The position numbers and the translations under genes are program-made. This document shows, piece by piece, positions 8,046 through 17,010 of a stretch of DNA of 64,000 nt (positions are counted from its first letter, which is position 1; each line of letters starts with the position of its first letter). The notes below the pieces were generated by a model. The model ran no database searches. It was given only the letters and a program-made list of their open reading frames with translations, and had not been told where the DNA came from. Source of the DNA: Cryptosporangium arvum DSM 44712 (GTDB lineage Bacteria > Actinomycetota > Actinomycetes > Mycobacteriales > Cryptosporangiaceae); NCBI RefSeq assembly GCF_000585375.1, contig NZ_KK073874.1, positions 5,538,067 through 5,602,066 of the forward strand, in the 5' to 3' direction.

Positions 8046-9272
8046 CTACCAGGTCGCTTCGAGTACCAGCGGCCCGCGCACGTTCAACGACCTGCGCACG
8101 TCGACGTGCTGGTCCTCCACCAGGCGCAGACCGGGCAGCCGCTCGACCAGGGTCTGGAGCGCGACCCTCATCTGCAGCCGGGCCGACGCCGCGCCCACGC
8201 ACGTGTGGACGCCCGCTCCGAACGCGAAGTGGCGGCTCGGCTTGCGGGTCACGTCGAAGCGCTCAGGATCCGGGTAGCGCTCCTCGTCGCGGTTGGCCGA
8301 CGCGAAGAGCAGCATCACGTCCGCGCCGTCGGGGAGGTCGACGCCGCCGACCGTGGCCGGGCGGGTGGTGAGGCGGAACTGCGCCGGGATCGGAGGTTCG
8401 AAGCGCAGCGCCTCCTCCACCGCGTACGGCACCAGGTCGGGCTGCCGCTGCAACAACTCCCACTGGTCGGGGTGCGCGAGCAGCAGCGCGAGGGCGCTGC
8501 CGATGCCGTCGGCGGTGGTGATGTGCGCGGCCCCGAACGTGCTGGCGAACGTCGCCACCAGCTGGGCCTCGTCCTCGAACGACAGCGGCCCGTCCCCGGG
8601 GTAGAGCGCGGCGGCGACGTCGCTGATCAGGTCACCGGTCGGCTCGGCGTGCCGGGAGCGGGCGTACTCGGCCAGCCGGTGCTGGAACGCGACGACGTGG
8701 CGCGCGACCTCGACCTCCTCCGCTTCGGTCTGGTCGGGCGTCGCCAGCGCGAACAGCGACCGGCTGCCGACGTCGGCCAGGGCGACGTCGTCCGGCGCGA
8801 AGCCGAACAGGTCACCCGCGGTCTCGAGCGGCAGTGGAGCCGCGTAGCTCGAGATCAGGTCGACGGTGGAGCCGAACGAGTCGATGTGGGCCTCGGCGCG
8901 TTTGCGGATCGCGGGTTCGCTGCCCTTCACGCGGCCGGGGGTCGTCATGTGCTTGCTGTAGGGCACGCGCAGACGGCGGTGGGCCTCGCCGTCGGACGTG
9001 ACGTGGTCGGGGCGCTGCGGGTAACCGGTCATCAGGACCTCGATCGAGGCCGGATACGGCGACCGCAGCGGCCGCAGGCTGTTGACCGAGGAGAACCCCT
9101 CCGGGTCTTTGATGATCGCGTCGACGTCGGCGAACCGCGTGACGACCCAGGCGTCGAGGCGCGGGGCGAAGAAGATCGGCTCTTCGCGTCGCGCCCGGGC
9201 GTAGCTGGGATAGGGATCTGCGTAATCCGCCCCTAACGGATCGAAGCTCTCGGCGAGCTCGCTGACGGTCAA
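8046..9272 (-). CDS. Cytochrome P450
   Basis: Soluble bacterial P450 of 408 aa. The heme-ligand loop is FAFGAGVHTCVG with Cys358. The ExxR pair is Glu287/Arg290 in VEEALR, and PERF lies near 337. The I-helix reads TFGAAHITTAD, where most P450s have AGHETT: the acid of the acid-alcohol pair is Ile251 here, while both threonines remain. The start is taken as TTG at 9272, which has AGAGGAG 5 nt upstream and gives a normal P450 N-terminus (MTVSELAESFDPLGADYADP). In-frame codons further upstream add a Tyr/His-rich stretch unlike the family. The redox partner is not encoded nearby and the substrate is unknown. Confidence 0.92.
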   Translation of the reverse strand: MTVSELAESFDPLGADYADPYPSYARARREEPIFFAPRLDAWVVTRFADVDAIIKDPEGFSSVNSLRPLRSPYPASIEVLMTGYPQRPDHVTSDGEAHRRLRVPYSKHMTTPGRVKGSEPAIRKRAEAHIDSFGSTVDLISSYAAPLPLETAGDLFGFAPDDVALADVGSRSLFALATPDQTEAEEVEVARHVVAFQHRLAEYARSRHAEPTGDLISDVAAALYPGDGPLSFEDEAQLVATFASTFGAAHITTADGIGSALALLLAHPDQWELLQRQPDLVPYAVEEALRFEPPIPAQFRLTTRPATVGGVDLPDGADVMLLFASANRDEERYPDPERFDVTRKPSRHFAFGAGVHTCVGAASARLQMRVALQTLVERLPGLRLVEDQHVDVRRSLNVRGPLVLEATW

Positions 9273-9415
9273 CTCTGCTCCTCTGACGGTGTATCTGTAA
9301 TGACGCGCGTCGTACCTCATGAGCATGGCCCGACCCCTCCACAATGGGCAAACGCGCCGGGATCAGCTGTCTCCTCTCGCCACCGACGCCCCCTCCGACA
9401 CGGCGCGGACCCCAC

Positions 9416-9455
9416 GAACGTTCACCGGGAACCGTTCGGCCCTTGCCCCGGGCAA
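9416..9455 (+). promoter_or_regulatory. Cluster of dyads upstream of permease operon
   Basis: The 250-nt gap (9273-9522) between the divergent P450 and permease genes holds GAACGTTC (9416-9423), a similar GAACCGTTC a few bases on, and TTGCCC-C-GGGCAA (9443-9455). A weak promoter TTGCCC-N18-TATTCC could start in the last dyad, which would make it an operator. A separate 10-bp palindrome GACGCGCGTC sits at 9302-9311 near the P450 start. All are candidates only. Confidence 0.35.
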
Positions 9456-9522
9456 CCAGGGAGGGATATTCCTGCGGGAGCCTCGCGTGCGACGCGGGCA
9501 CCGGGTGGACGGAGTGTGCACC

Positions 9523-10950
9523 GTGGCGGGTCAAGGGCCGCGGCTCGGCCGCGAACTGAGCATCTGGGAGGCCGTCGGGATCTCCGTCGCCCTCATGGCG
9601 CCGTCGATGGCGGCGAACATCAATCCGCAGGGCATGGTCGGCAGCGTGGGGCGCGCGGTACCGCTCACGTTCGCGCTGGCCACCGCGGGAGTCCTGTTGG
9701 TCGCGTACACCTTCGTGCGCCTGACGCAGAAGTTCCACCACTCCGGGTCGGTCTACGGCTTCGTGGGCGCGACGCTCGGCCCGCGCCCCGGCGTCGTCGC
9801 CGGCTGGGGTCTGCTCGGCACGTACCTCTTCTACGCGGTGGTGACGTCCACCGCGTCGGCCCGGTTCCTGGTCGCGTTCCTCGACGGCACCGGCCTCTGG
9901 GACGCCCCGCCGGACTGGATCGTGCTGCCGATCGTCGCCGTCGTCCTGCTCGGTGTGCTCGCGCTGACGATCTCGCCGATCCGGCTCGGCACCCGCGTGC
10001 TGCTGATCGTCGAGGCCGCCACGGTCGCGCTGATCCTCGTCGTCGCGGTCGTGGTGCTGGCCCAGGTCGGCGCGGACGGCGACATCACGGTGAGCCCGTT
10101 CACGGTGCCGGCGGGCACCGACACGAGCGCGCTGTTCCTCGGCGTCGTCTTCGGCTTCCTGTCGTTCGCCGGGTTCGAAGCCGCGGCGACGCTCGGCGAG
10201 GAGACCCGGCGGCCCCGCCGCGACATTCCCCGCGCGATCCTCGGCACCGCGATCTTCGGCGGCGTCTACTTCGTCTTCGTGACCTGGGTGGAGGTGCAGG
10301 GCTTCGGCACCGACCAGGAGGGCCTCGACGCGTTCGCGAGCTCCGGGTCGCTCTTCGGGGACCTCGGCACCCGGTACGTGGGCGCCTGGCTCGGTGACCT
10401 GATCAGCCTCGGTGCCGCGATCAGCGCGTTCGGGTGCGCGCTGGCGTGCGCGGTCGGCGCGTCCCGGCTGCTCTACGCGATGGCCCGCGACGGGCTCGCC
10501 CCGGCGGCGCTGGCCCGGGTCGATCCGACCCGGCGCACCCCGGCCGGGGCCGCGCTCGGCGTCGTGGCCGCGGCCGCGGTGATCGAGGTGCTGCTCTGGT
10601 TGATCTACGACACGTCACTCGATGTGTTCGTCGCGGCCGGTGTGATCGGTACGTTGGTGCTGCTGGTGGTCTATGTCCTGGCTTCGGTCGGCGTCATCCG
10701 GCTGTTGTTCGTGAACCGAGACCCCACTGTCCGCACCTGGGAAGTGATCGTTCCGGTCGGGGGGCTGATCGTGCTGGGCTACACGCTCTACCGCAACGTC
10801 GTGCCGCTGCCGGAGGGTCGCAGCCTGGTCGCGCCGCTGGTGGCGGCGGTGTGGCTGCTCGTCGGGGTGGTCGTGGTGCTCGCCGCCCCGCAGCTGGCCC
10901 GGCGGGCCGGAACCGCGCTCACCGCCGACGAAGGGCTCACGAAGGTATGA
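9523..10950 (+). CDS. APC-superfamily amino acid/amine permease
   Basis: A 475-aa polytopic transporter with about 12 membrane helices. The first-helix motif is WEAVGISVALMAPSMAANIN, the central GVVFGFLSFAGFEAAATLGE is the APC helix-6 region, and EETRRPRRDIPRAILG is the conserved loop after it. GTG at 9523 is preferred because GGAG lies 8 nt upstream. The frame is open to 9319, but the extra 68 residues are Arg/Pro/Gly-rich and not transporter-like. It is the first gene of a plus-strand operon and overlaps the glutamine-synthetase-like gene by 4 nt (ATGA). It probably imports the amine or amino acid that the ligase glutamylates (inference). Confidence 0.9.
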   Translation: MAGQGPRLGRELSIWEAVGISVALMAPSMAANINPQGMVGSVGRAVPLTFALATAGVLLVAYTFVRLTQKFHHSGSVYGFVGATLGPRPGVVAGWGLLGTYLFYAVVTSTASARFLVAFLDGTGLWDAPPDWIVLPIVAVVLLGVLALTISPIRLGTRVLLIVEAATVALILVVAVVVLAQVGADGDITVSPFTVPAGTDTSALFLGVVFGFLSFAGFEAAATLGEETRRPRRDIPRAILGTAIFGGVYFVFVTWVEVQGFGTDQEGLDAFASSGSLFGDLGTRYVGAWLGDLISLGAAISAFGCALACAVGASRLLYAMARDGLAPAALARVDPTRRTPAGAALGVVAAAAVIEVLLWLIYDTSLDVFVAAGVIGTLVLLVVYVLASVGVIRLLFVNRDPTVRTWEVIVPVGGLIVLGYTLYRNVVPLPEGRSLVAPLVAAVWLLVGVVVVLAAPQLARRAGTALTADEGLTKV

Positions 10951-12302
10951 CCGATCCGACCCGTGCCCAGCAGATCGCCCACGAGCTCGCCGGACTCGGC
11001 GTGCACGGCGTCGCGCTCTCCTACGTGGACACCGCGGGCATCTCGCGCGTCAAGGCCGTGCCGACCAAGGCGCTCGCGAGCGCGGTACAGCGGGGCGTCG
11101 GCATGTCACCGGTCTTCGACCTGTTCCTGGCCGACGACTCGATCGTCGCCAGCGACCGGCAGGGCGGCCCCGACGGCGACCTGCGCCTCTACCCCGACCT
11201 CGACCGGCTGGTGGTGCTGGCCGCCGAGCCCGGCTGGGCCCTGGTGCCGGCCGACCGGCTCACCCAGGACGGCGTCGCGCACGTCAACTGCTCGCGGTCG
11301 CTGCTGCGCCGTACGGTGGCCGACGCCGCCGGCCGGGGTCTCACGTTCCGGACGGCGGTCGAGATCGAGTTCGTCCTCGGCCGGGGCGACGGGCCGGATT
11401 TTGTGCCGGCGTGCCAGGGCCCGGCCTACGGGCTCACCCGGCTGACCGAGCTGAGCGCCTACTGCGACGACGTCCTGACCGCGCTCGACGCGCAGGGCGT
11501 CCCGGTCGATCAGATCCACCCGGAGTACGCGCCCGGCCAGTACGAGGTCTCGGTCGGTGCGACCGACCCGGTCGCGGCGGCCGACCGGTCGGTCCTGGTC
11601 CGCTCGACGCTGCGCGCGCTCGCCCAGAAGCACGGGCTGCGGATCTCGTTCTCCCCGTCGGTGCTGGCCGGAGGAGTCGGGAACGGCGGGCACGTGCACC
11701 TCTCCACGTGGCGCGACGACCGGAACCTCCACGGGGGCGGCACCGGGCGCTACGGCCTCACCGGGGAGGCCGAGGCGTTCGCGGCCGGCGTCCTCGACGC
11801 GCTTCCGGCGCTGGCCGCGGTCACCACCCCCAGCCCGGCGAGCTTCCTGCGCCTGCAGCCGAGCCACTGGGCCGGCGTCTACACCTGCTGGGGTCACGAG
11901 ACCCGGGAGGCCGCGCTGCGGATCGTCACCGGGGCCACCGACGTCCGCGACACCGCGGCCAACCTGGAGGTGAAGGCCGTCGACCTGGCCGCGAACCCGT
12001 ACCTGGTGTTCGCCGCCCTGGTCACGGCCGGGCTCGACGGCGTCGACCGGCAGCTCACGCTGCCGGAGGAGATCACCGGCGACCCGTCGCGGTTCTCCGC
12101 GGCCGAGCTGGCCGCGCGCGGCATCCAGAAACTACCGACCACGATGGACGACGCCGTACGCGCGTTCAGCGGCGGCGTACTGGCCGCGGCCTGGGACGAG
12201 TTGCTCGTCGACGCGATCGTCACGGTCCGGCGCGGAGAGGCGGCGCGGATGGACGGACGGACGCCGGCCGCGATCGCGGAGGCGTACCGGTGGGTCTACT
12301 GA
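10947..12302 (+). CDS. Glutamine-synthetase-like gamma-glutamyl-amine ligase
   Basis: A 451-aa glutamine synthetase fold protein. Metal and ATP motifs are visible: EIEFVLG, IHPEYAPGQYEVS, GVGNGGHVHLS (the NGSGMHxH equivalent) and NLEVKAVDLAANPYL (usual RLEVRLPDxxxNPYL; Arg to Lys here). The N-terminal domain is short, as in GlnA-like gamma-glutamylpolyamine or ethanolamine ligases rather than true nitrogen-assimilating GS. The neighbours are a permease in front and an amidohydrolase behind, so an ATP-dependent gamma-glutamylation of an imported amine is likely. GS plus amidohydrolase adjacency mirrors the fused eukaryotic FluG/NodGS proteins. The start ATG overlaps the permease stop. Confidence 0.9.
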   Translation: MTDPTRAQQIAHELAGLGVHGVALSYVDTAGISRVKAVPTKALASAVQRGVGMSPVFDLFLADDSIVASDRQGGPDGDLRLYPDLDRLVVLAAEPGWALVPADRLTQDGVAHVNCSRSLLRRTVADAAGRGLTFRTAVEIEFVLGRGDGPDFVPACQGPAYGLTRLTELSAYCDDVLTALDAQGVPVDQIHPEYAPGQYEVSVGATDPVAAADRSVLVRSTLRALAQKHGLRISFSPSVLAGGVGNGGHVHLSTWRDDRNLHGGGTGRYGLTGEAEAFAAGVLDALPALAAVTTPSPASFLRLQPSHWAGVYTCWGHETREAALRIVTGATDVRDTAANLEVKAVDLAANPYLVFAALVTAGLDGVDRQLTLPEEITGDPSRFSAAELAARGIQKLPTTMDDAVRAFSGGVLAAAWDELLVDAIVTVRRGEAARMDGRTPAAIAEAYRWVY

Positions 12303-13370
12303 TCGATCATCACTGTCACGGCGTCGTCACCCGCGAGCTCGACCGCGCGGGATTCGAGGCCCTGATCAGCGAGGGCGGCGCCCCACCGCCCGGCGACACG
12401 AACTTCGACACGCCGGTCGGCCTGGCGATCCGGCGGCACTGCGCCCCCCGGCTCGACCTGCCGGAACACGCGTCGCCGGAGGACTACCTGGCGCGCCGCG
12501 CGGAGCTGGGCACCGAGGAGGTGACCCGCCGCCTGCTCGCGACGACCGGCACCGCGCGCTACCTGGTCGACACCGGGTTCAACGCCGAGGGCCTGACGAC
12601 GCCGGAGCAGCTCGCCGGGATCACCGGCGCCCGCGCCCACCACGTCGTGCGGCTGGAGAAGGTCGCCGAGGACCTGGCGTCCGACGGTGTGGACCCCGCG
12701 GAGTTCGCCGGCGCGTTCCGTGACCGCCTGCACCGGGCCGTGGCCGACGTCGGCGCGGTCGGCGTGAAGTCGGTGGCCGCCTACCGCACCGGCTTCCGCC
12801 TCGACCCCGCGCCGCCCGGCGCCGCGGAGGTGACCGCGGCCGTCGCCCGGTGGGGCGGCACCACGCGTCTGGCCGACCCGGTGCTCCAGCGCTTCACGCT
12901 GGAGGCCGCCGTGGAGCTCGGCCTTCCCATCCAGTTCCACGTCGGTTTCGGCGACCGCGACATCCGGATGACCGACGTCGACCCCACCCTGCTCAGCGAC
13001 TGGATCGGCCGCCACCGCGTCCCGGTGATGCTGCTGCACTGCTGGCCGTACCAGCGGCAGGCCTCGTTCCTCGCCGCGGTGTTCCCGAACGTCCACGTCG
13101 ACGTCGGGCTGGCGCTGCACTACGTGGGGCCGCGCCGCGGCGTGGCGGTGCTCGCGGAGCTCGCCGAGGTCGCCCCGTTCACGCGGGCTGTACTCCTCGG
13201 ACGCGTACGGCGTTCCGGAGCTGTACCAGCTGGGAGCGCACGGCTTCGCCACGGCACTGACCGCGCTGCTGGAGGACCGGGTCGGCAGCGGCGAATGGGC
13301 CCGGGCCGACGCCGAGCGCATCGCCGCCCTGATCGGGCACGGCAACGCCGAACGCGTCTACCGGCTATAA
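12290..13370 (+). pseudogene. Amidohydrolase_2 (FluG N-domain-like), frameshifted
   Basis: GTG at 12290 opens an amidohydrolase overlapping the GS-like gene by 13 nt. It has the metal motif IDHHCHGVV at the start, a long helical region, IQFHVGFGDRDIRM and VMLLHCWPYQRQ. The frame breaks near 13183-13190. The first frame turns into a non-homologous Arg-rich tail (TRAVLLGRVRRSG). The expected continuation LYSSDAYGVPELYQLGAHG, ending NAERVYRL at 13370, is in another frame. A gain of one G, or loss of two bases, in ACGCGGGCTG would explain it. The lost part contains the last metal-binding Asp (SSDAYG), so the product as read would be inactive. It may be a real mutation or a sequencing error; the rest of the gene is intact. 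Confidence 0.8.
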
Positions 13371-13379
13371 ACCGCGCCG

Positions 13380-14573
13380 ATGGCAGGCATCAGAAGATCG
13401 CTGTTCCGCATGGCTGCCCGATCGGTGATAGTCATCAGCGTGTTCGAATACTTTCCCGGCAATTACGTCTGGAACCTGGGCGTCGTCGCGGCCCTCAACT
13501 CCGGCGGGCTGATCGACGAGGTCGATCGGGCCTGCCGCCCGATCCGTGAGGCCGCCGCGCAGGGCGAGGACGCCGGTACCCCGGACTTCCTGCGCGCGTG
13601 GACGGCGCTCACCGATCAGCTCGTCGGCCAGGCCGAGGACGCCGGGAAGGCCGGTCACGCGCGTACCGCGACGCAGCTCTACCGACGCGCGACGAACTAC
13701 CTGTGCCAGGCCGAGCGGATGCTGTCGAACGCCGACCCGAACCGCATCCCCACCTACCGCCGGGTCCTGGAGCTGCAGGAGAAGGCGTTCCCGGAGAGCG
13801 TGCGCCGGGTCGCGGTGCCGTACCGGGGCACGACGCTCCCGGCGTACTTCAGCGCCGCTCCCGGCGACGGTCCGAGGCCGGTCGTCGTGCTGGTCAACGG
13901 GCTGGACTCCACGAAGGAGCACCAGTTCTCCTCCGGCCACTGGGAGGAGCTCGCCGCGCGCGGCGTCTCCTGCCTGATGCTCGACCAGCCCGGCAGCGGT
14001 GAGGCGTTGCGCCTGCAGGGCCTGACCGCACGCATCGACGCCGAAGCCTGGGGCGCGGCGGCGGTGGACTACCTGCTCACCCGCGACGACGTCGACGGCA
14101 GCCGCCTGGGCATCGTCGGCTGGTCGCTGGGCGGCTACTACGCGCCCCGCGTCGCCGCGTTCGAGAAGCGGTTCGCGCTCTGCGTGGCCTGGGGAGCGAA
14201 CCACAACTGGAGCGCGGTGCAGCGCCGCCGGCTCGAGCGCGAGGGCGAGCGCCCGGTGCCGCACTACTGGGAGCACGTGCTCTGGGTGTGGGGCCACACC
14301 GACCTCGACGAGTTCATCGCGTTCGCCGACGACGTGCACCTGGACGGCGTGGTCGAGAAGATCACGGTGCCGTTCCTGATCGCGCACGGCGCGAACGACC
14401 GGCAGATCCCGCTCGAGTACGCGCACCGCTCCTACGACCAGGCCGTGAACGCACCGCGGCGCGACCTGCGCGTCTTCACGCCCGAGGAGGGCGCGACCGA
14501 GCACATCGGGCTCGACCACCTGCCCTACGTCAGCACGTACATCGCGGATTGGGTGGCGGATACGTTCGCCTAG
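13380..14573 (+). CDS. Alpha/beta hydrolase (FrsA/DUF1100-like)
   Basis: A 397-aa hydrolase. The nucleophile elbow is GIVGWSLGGYYAPR (Ser in GWSLGG), the oxyanion side is VVLVNGLDSTKEH, a late acidic segment is LIAHGANDRQIPL, and the catalytic His is probably in EHIGLDHL. The ~130-residue helical N-terminal cap (LYRRATNYLCQAERML) is as in FrsA or 2,6-dihydropseudooxynicotine hydrolase-type enzymes, which cleave C-C or ester/amide bonds. It stands 9 nt after the frameshifted amidohydrolase and overlaps the next gene by 1 nt. No clear ribosome site precedes ATG 13380; ATG 13410 is an alternative start. Confidence 0.88.
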   Translation: MAGIRRSLFRMAARSVIVISVFEYFPGNYVWNLGVVAALNSGGLIDEVDRACRPIREAAAQGEDAGTPDFLRAWTALTDQLVGQAEDAGKAGHARTATQLYRRATNYLCQAERMLSNADPNRIPTYRRVLELQEKAFPESVRRVAVPYRGTTLPAYFSAAPGDGPRPVVVLVNGLDSTKEHQFSSGHWEELAARGVSCLMLDQPGSGEALRLQGLTARIDAEAWGAAAVDYLLTRDDVDGSRLGIVGWSLGGYYAPRVAAFEKRFALCVAWGANHNWSAVQRRRLEREGERPVPHYWEHVLWVWGHTDLDEFIAFADDVHLDGVVEKITVPFLIAHGANDRQIPLEYAHRSYDQAVNAPRRDLRVFTPEEGATEHIGLDHLPYVSTYIADWVADTFA

Positions 14574-15730
14574 TGGACGAACTCGCAGACGCCTGGCGCG
14601 CGGCGCTGGCCGATGAATTACCGGGCGCGGTCGCGCTCCGGCACGAACTGCACGCCAACCCGGACGTCTCCGGCGCGGAGGATCCGACCGCGGACCGCGT
14701 CGTGGCGGCGCTCGGCCTCCCGGCCGAACGGATCGCCGGAACCGGCCGGCTGCTGCGGATCGGCCCGGACGGCCCGTCGATCGGGCTCCGCGCCGAGATG
14801 GACGCGCTGCCGGTGACCGAGGCGACCGGCGCTCCGTTCGCGGCGGGGAACGGCGCCATGCACGCGTGCGGGCACGACGTGCACCTCGCCGCGCTGGTGG
14901 CGGTGGTGCGGGCCGCGCGGCGGCTGGAGCTGCCGCGGGGCCTGGTCGTGGTGCTCCAGCCGCGCGAGGAGGTGGGGCCGACCGGGGCGATCGACGTCGT
15001 CACCTCCGGGCGGCTGCTCGATCACCAGGTGCGCGCGTTGATCGCCGCGCACGTGCAACCCCTGGTCGCGGCGGGCCGGGTCACCAGCGACCCCGGGCCG
15101 GTGAACGCGTCGGTCGACGAGGTGGACATCGTGATCACCGGGCGGGGCGGGCACGGGGCGTACCCGCACCTGGCGGCCGACCCGGTGCCGGTGCTCTGCC
15201 GGGCGGTGCTCGCGCTGGGCGACGCCGCCCGCGCCGCGGTGGACCCGCTGCACCCGGTCGTGGTGACCTTCCCGCAGATCGAAGGTTCCGGGGCGCCCAA
15301 CGTCATCCCCGGCACCGCACGGGCGTCGGGCACCGTGCGGGCGATGCGCGAGGAGGACCGCACGCTGCTGCACGAACGCCTGGCCCGCACCGTCGACGGG
15401 ATCGCCGCGGCCGGCGGCTGCGTCGGCGAGTACCGGGTGCGCCGGGGCGAGCCGGCGCTGGTGAACGACCCGGCGCTGGCCGCGTCGGCCGGCCGATGGC
15501 TGCGCGCGTTCGGGGTGCCGGGCGCGAGCTTCGCGTCCTGCGGCTCCGACGACTTCGCCACCTACGGCCCGCAGGTGCCGATCCTCATGCACTTCGTCGG
15601 CACCGGGGAGGGGCCCGCGGGTCCGATGCTGCACGACGCGCGTTACCTTCCCGACGACCAGGTCATCAGCACCGTGGCCACCGCACTGCTCGGCGGGTGG
15701 CTCGGCGCGGCCACCGCGGAGGGGACGTAA
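14573..15730 (+). CDS. M20-family amidohydrolase/peptidase
   Basis: A 385-aa zinc hydrolase of the M20D (hippurate/IAA-amino-acid hydrolase) type. Visible motifs are LRHELHANPDVSG near the start, LRAEMDALPV, the metal motif MHACGHDVHLAAL, LQPREEVGPTGA (base Glu), the dimerisation-domain GRGGHGAYPHLAADP and a C-terminal GSDDFATYG. Such enzymes remove an acyl or aminoacyl group from an amide. In this operon it could reverse or process the gamma-glutamyl amide made by the GS-like ligase (inference). It starts GTG, overlapping the previous stop by 1 nt, and its stop overlaps the next ATG by 1 nt. Confidence 0.92.
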   Translation: MDELADAWRAALADELPGAVALRHELHANPDVSGAEDPTADRVVAALGLPAERIAGTGRLLRIGPDGPSIGLRAEMDALPVTEATGAPFAAGNGAMHACGHDVHLAALVAVVRAARRLELPRGLVVVLQPREEVGPTGAIDVVTSGRLLDHQVRALIAAHVQPLVAAGRVTSDPGPVNASVDEVDIVITGRGGHGAYPHLAADPVPVLCRAVLALGDAARAAVDPLHPVVVTFPQIEGSGAPNVIPGTARASGTVRAMREEDRTLLHERLARTVDGIAAAGGCVGEYRVRRGEPALVNDPALAASAGRWLRAFGVPGASFASCGSDDFATYGPQVPILMHFVGTGEGPAGPMLHDARYLPDDQVISTVATALLGGWLGAATAEGT

Positions 15731-16587
15731 TGCAGCTCGACGCCGTCATGTGGCCGGACGCGGCCTGGCCGGTCGTGCGGGAGGAGTGGCGGCACGCCGA
15801 ACGCCTCGGGATCCACCGCGGCTGGTTCTACGACCACCTGAACCTCCACGGCCCGGCGCCGTGGCACGAGGCCTGGACCGCGCTGGCGGCCGTCGCGGCG
15901 GCCACCTCGCGGATCGGCGTCGGCACCCAGGTGACCTCGCCGAACTTCCGGCATCCGGTCACCACGGCCAAGGCCGCGCTGAGCCTCGACGCGCTGTCCG
16001 AGGGGCGGTTCGTGCTGGGCATCGGCGCGGGCGGACCGGGGCGCGACTCGGACGCGTTCGGGGGCGTGCCGCTCTCCCGGGCCGAGCGCACCGCCCGCTT
16101 CCGCGAGTACGTCGACCTGACCGACCGGCTGTTGCGCCGCGAGCACACCGACGTCACCGGCACGTTCTTCAGCGCGCACGACGTCGCGCTCGGGGGTGGG
16201 GAGCCACGCCGGCCGCCGATCGCGATCGCCGCCACCGGGCGGCGGGGTATGGCGCTGGCGGCCGCGTTCGGCGACCTGTGGATCACCCAGGACGTCGCGA
16301 AGGACCCCGCGGTCTCCGGCCACGCCGAGATCGGCCGGCAGCTCGCGGAGCTGGCCGAGGTCTGCGCCGAGCACGGCCGCGACCCGGCGACGCTGCCGTC
16401 GCTGGCCGTGCTCGGGTACGGCGACGAGCGGCCGCTGGACTCGATCGAGTCGTTCCGCGACTGCGTGGGCCGCTACGGCGAACTCGGGGTCACGACGCTG
16501 GCCGTGCTCTGGCCCCGCGAGCACGGCCGGCTGTCGGTCCTGGAGGAGGCCGCCGCGCTACTTCCAGGGCCGGGCCCGGACGCATGA
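15730..16587 (+). CDS. LLM-class flavin-dependent oxidoreductase
   Basis: A 285-aa luciferase-like enzyme: MQLDAVMWPDAAW, IGVGTQVTSPNFRHPVTTAK, SLDALSEGRFVLGIGAGG, and PPIAIAATGRRGMALAAAFG for the phosphate side of FMN or F420. A strong ribosome site GGAGGGG lies just upstream of ATG 15730. It is the last gene of the 9.5-16.6 kb operon. Its 3' end overlaps the tail of a converging gene fragment by 30 nt. The electron acceptor and substrate are not evident. Confidence 0.9.
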   Translation: MQLDAVMWPDAAWPVVREEWRHAERLGIHRGWFYDHLNLHGPAPWHEAWTALAAVAAATSRIGVGTQVTSPNFRHPVTTAKAALSLDALSEGRFVLGIGAGGPGRDSDAFGGVPLSRAERTARFREYVDLTDRLLRREHTDVTGTFFSAHDVALGGGEPRRPPIAIAATGRRGMALAAAFGDLWITQDVAKDPAVSGHAEIGRQLAELAEVCAEHGRDPATLPSLAVLGYGDERPLDSIESFRDCVGRYGELGVTTLAVLWPREHGRLSVLEEAAALLPGPGPDA

Positions 16588-16990
16588 GGCCGGGTCCTCG
16601 TTCCCCCGGCCCACGACGACCGTCCCGGCGGGGTCGACCGCGCAGCGCCGGGGAGGGCCGTCCCACTCGCTGATCGTCTCCCCGGTGCGGCTGATCGCCC
16701 GCACGAGGAGGACCGAGACCACGTTGGTGCCGGTCAGCGCGAGTCCGGCCGCGAACGTCCCGTTGATCACCGGCACGGTCCGGGTGTTCCCGTCGACCGT
16801 CACCCGGACGGTGTCCACCTCCGCCGTCGCACGACCGAGGACCTGCGCGTACCGTCCCGCGCTCGGGTACGCATCCGGGTACGCGGCGCTGGGGAGCCAC
16901 CCGGGGTTCGGCAGAGCGCGGGGCCGCACGATCGTGGCCTCGGGCGGCAGCGAGCCGCCGCCGCGGCTCGCGCGCCACAGGCCCGGAAGT
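16558..16990 (-). pseudogene. C-terminal remnant of a hypothetical gene
   Basis: The last ~130 codons read like a genuine secreted or structural protein end (RPRALPNPGWLPSAAYPDAY, VRVTVDGNTRTVPVINGTF, ISEWDGPPRRCAVDPAGTVV). Upstream of about 16990 the frame becomes the antisense of a ROK-kinase remnant. No proper start or ribosome site is present, so this is a 5'-truncated gene. The family is not recognised. The break at about 16990 marks a recombination or deletion junction. Confidence 0.5.
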
Positions 16991-17010
16991 GGTGCTGGGC
17001 GCGCGGAGCG

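Noticed and set aside
10434-10946. Extended frame ahead of the glutamine-synthetase-like gene
   Set aside because: Low-complexity Arg/Ala shadow of the permease; the ATG at 10947 overlaps the permease stop and gives a normal start.
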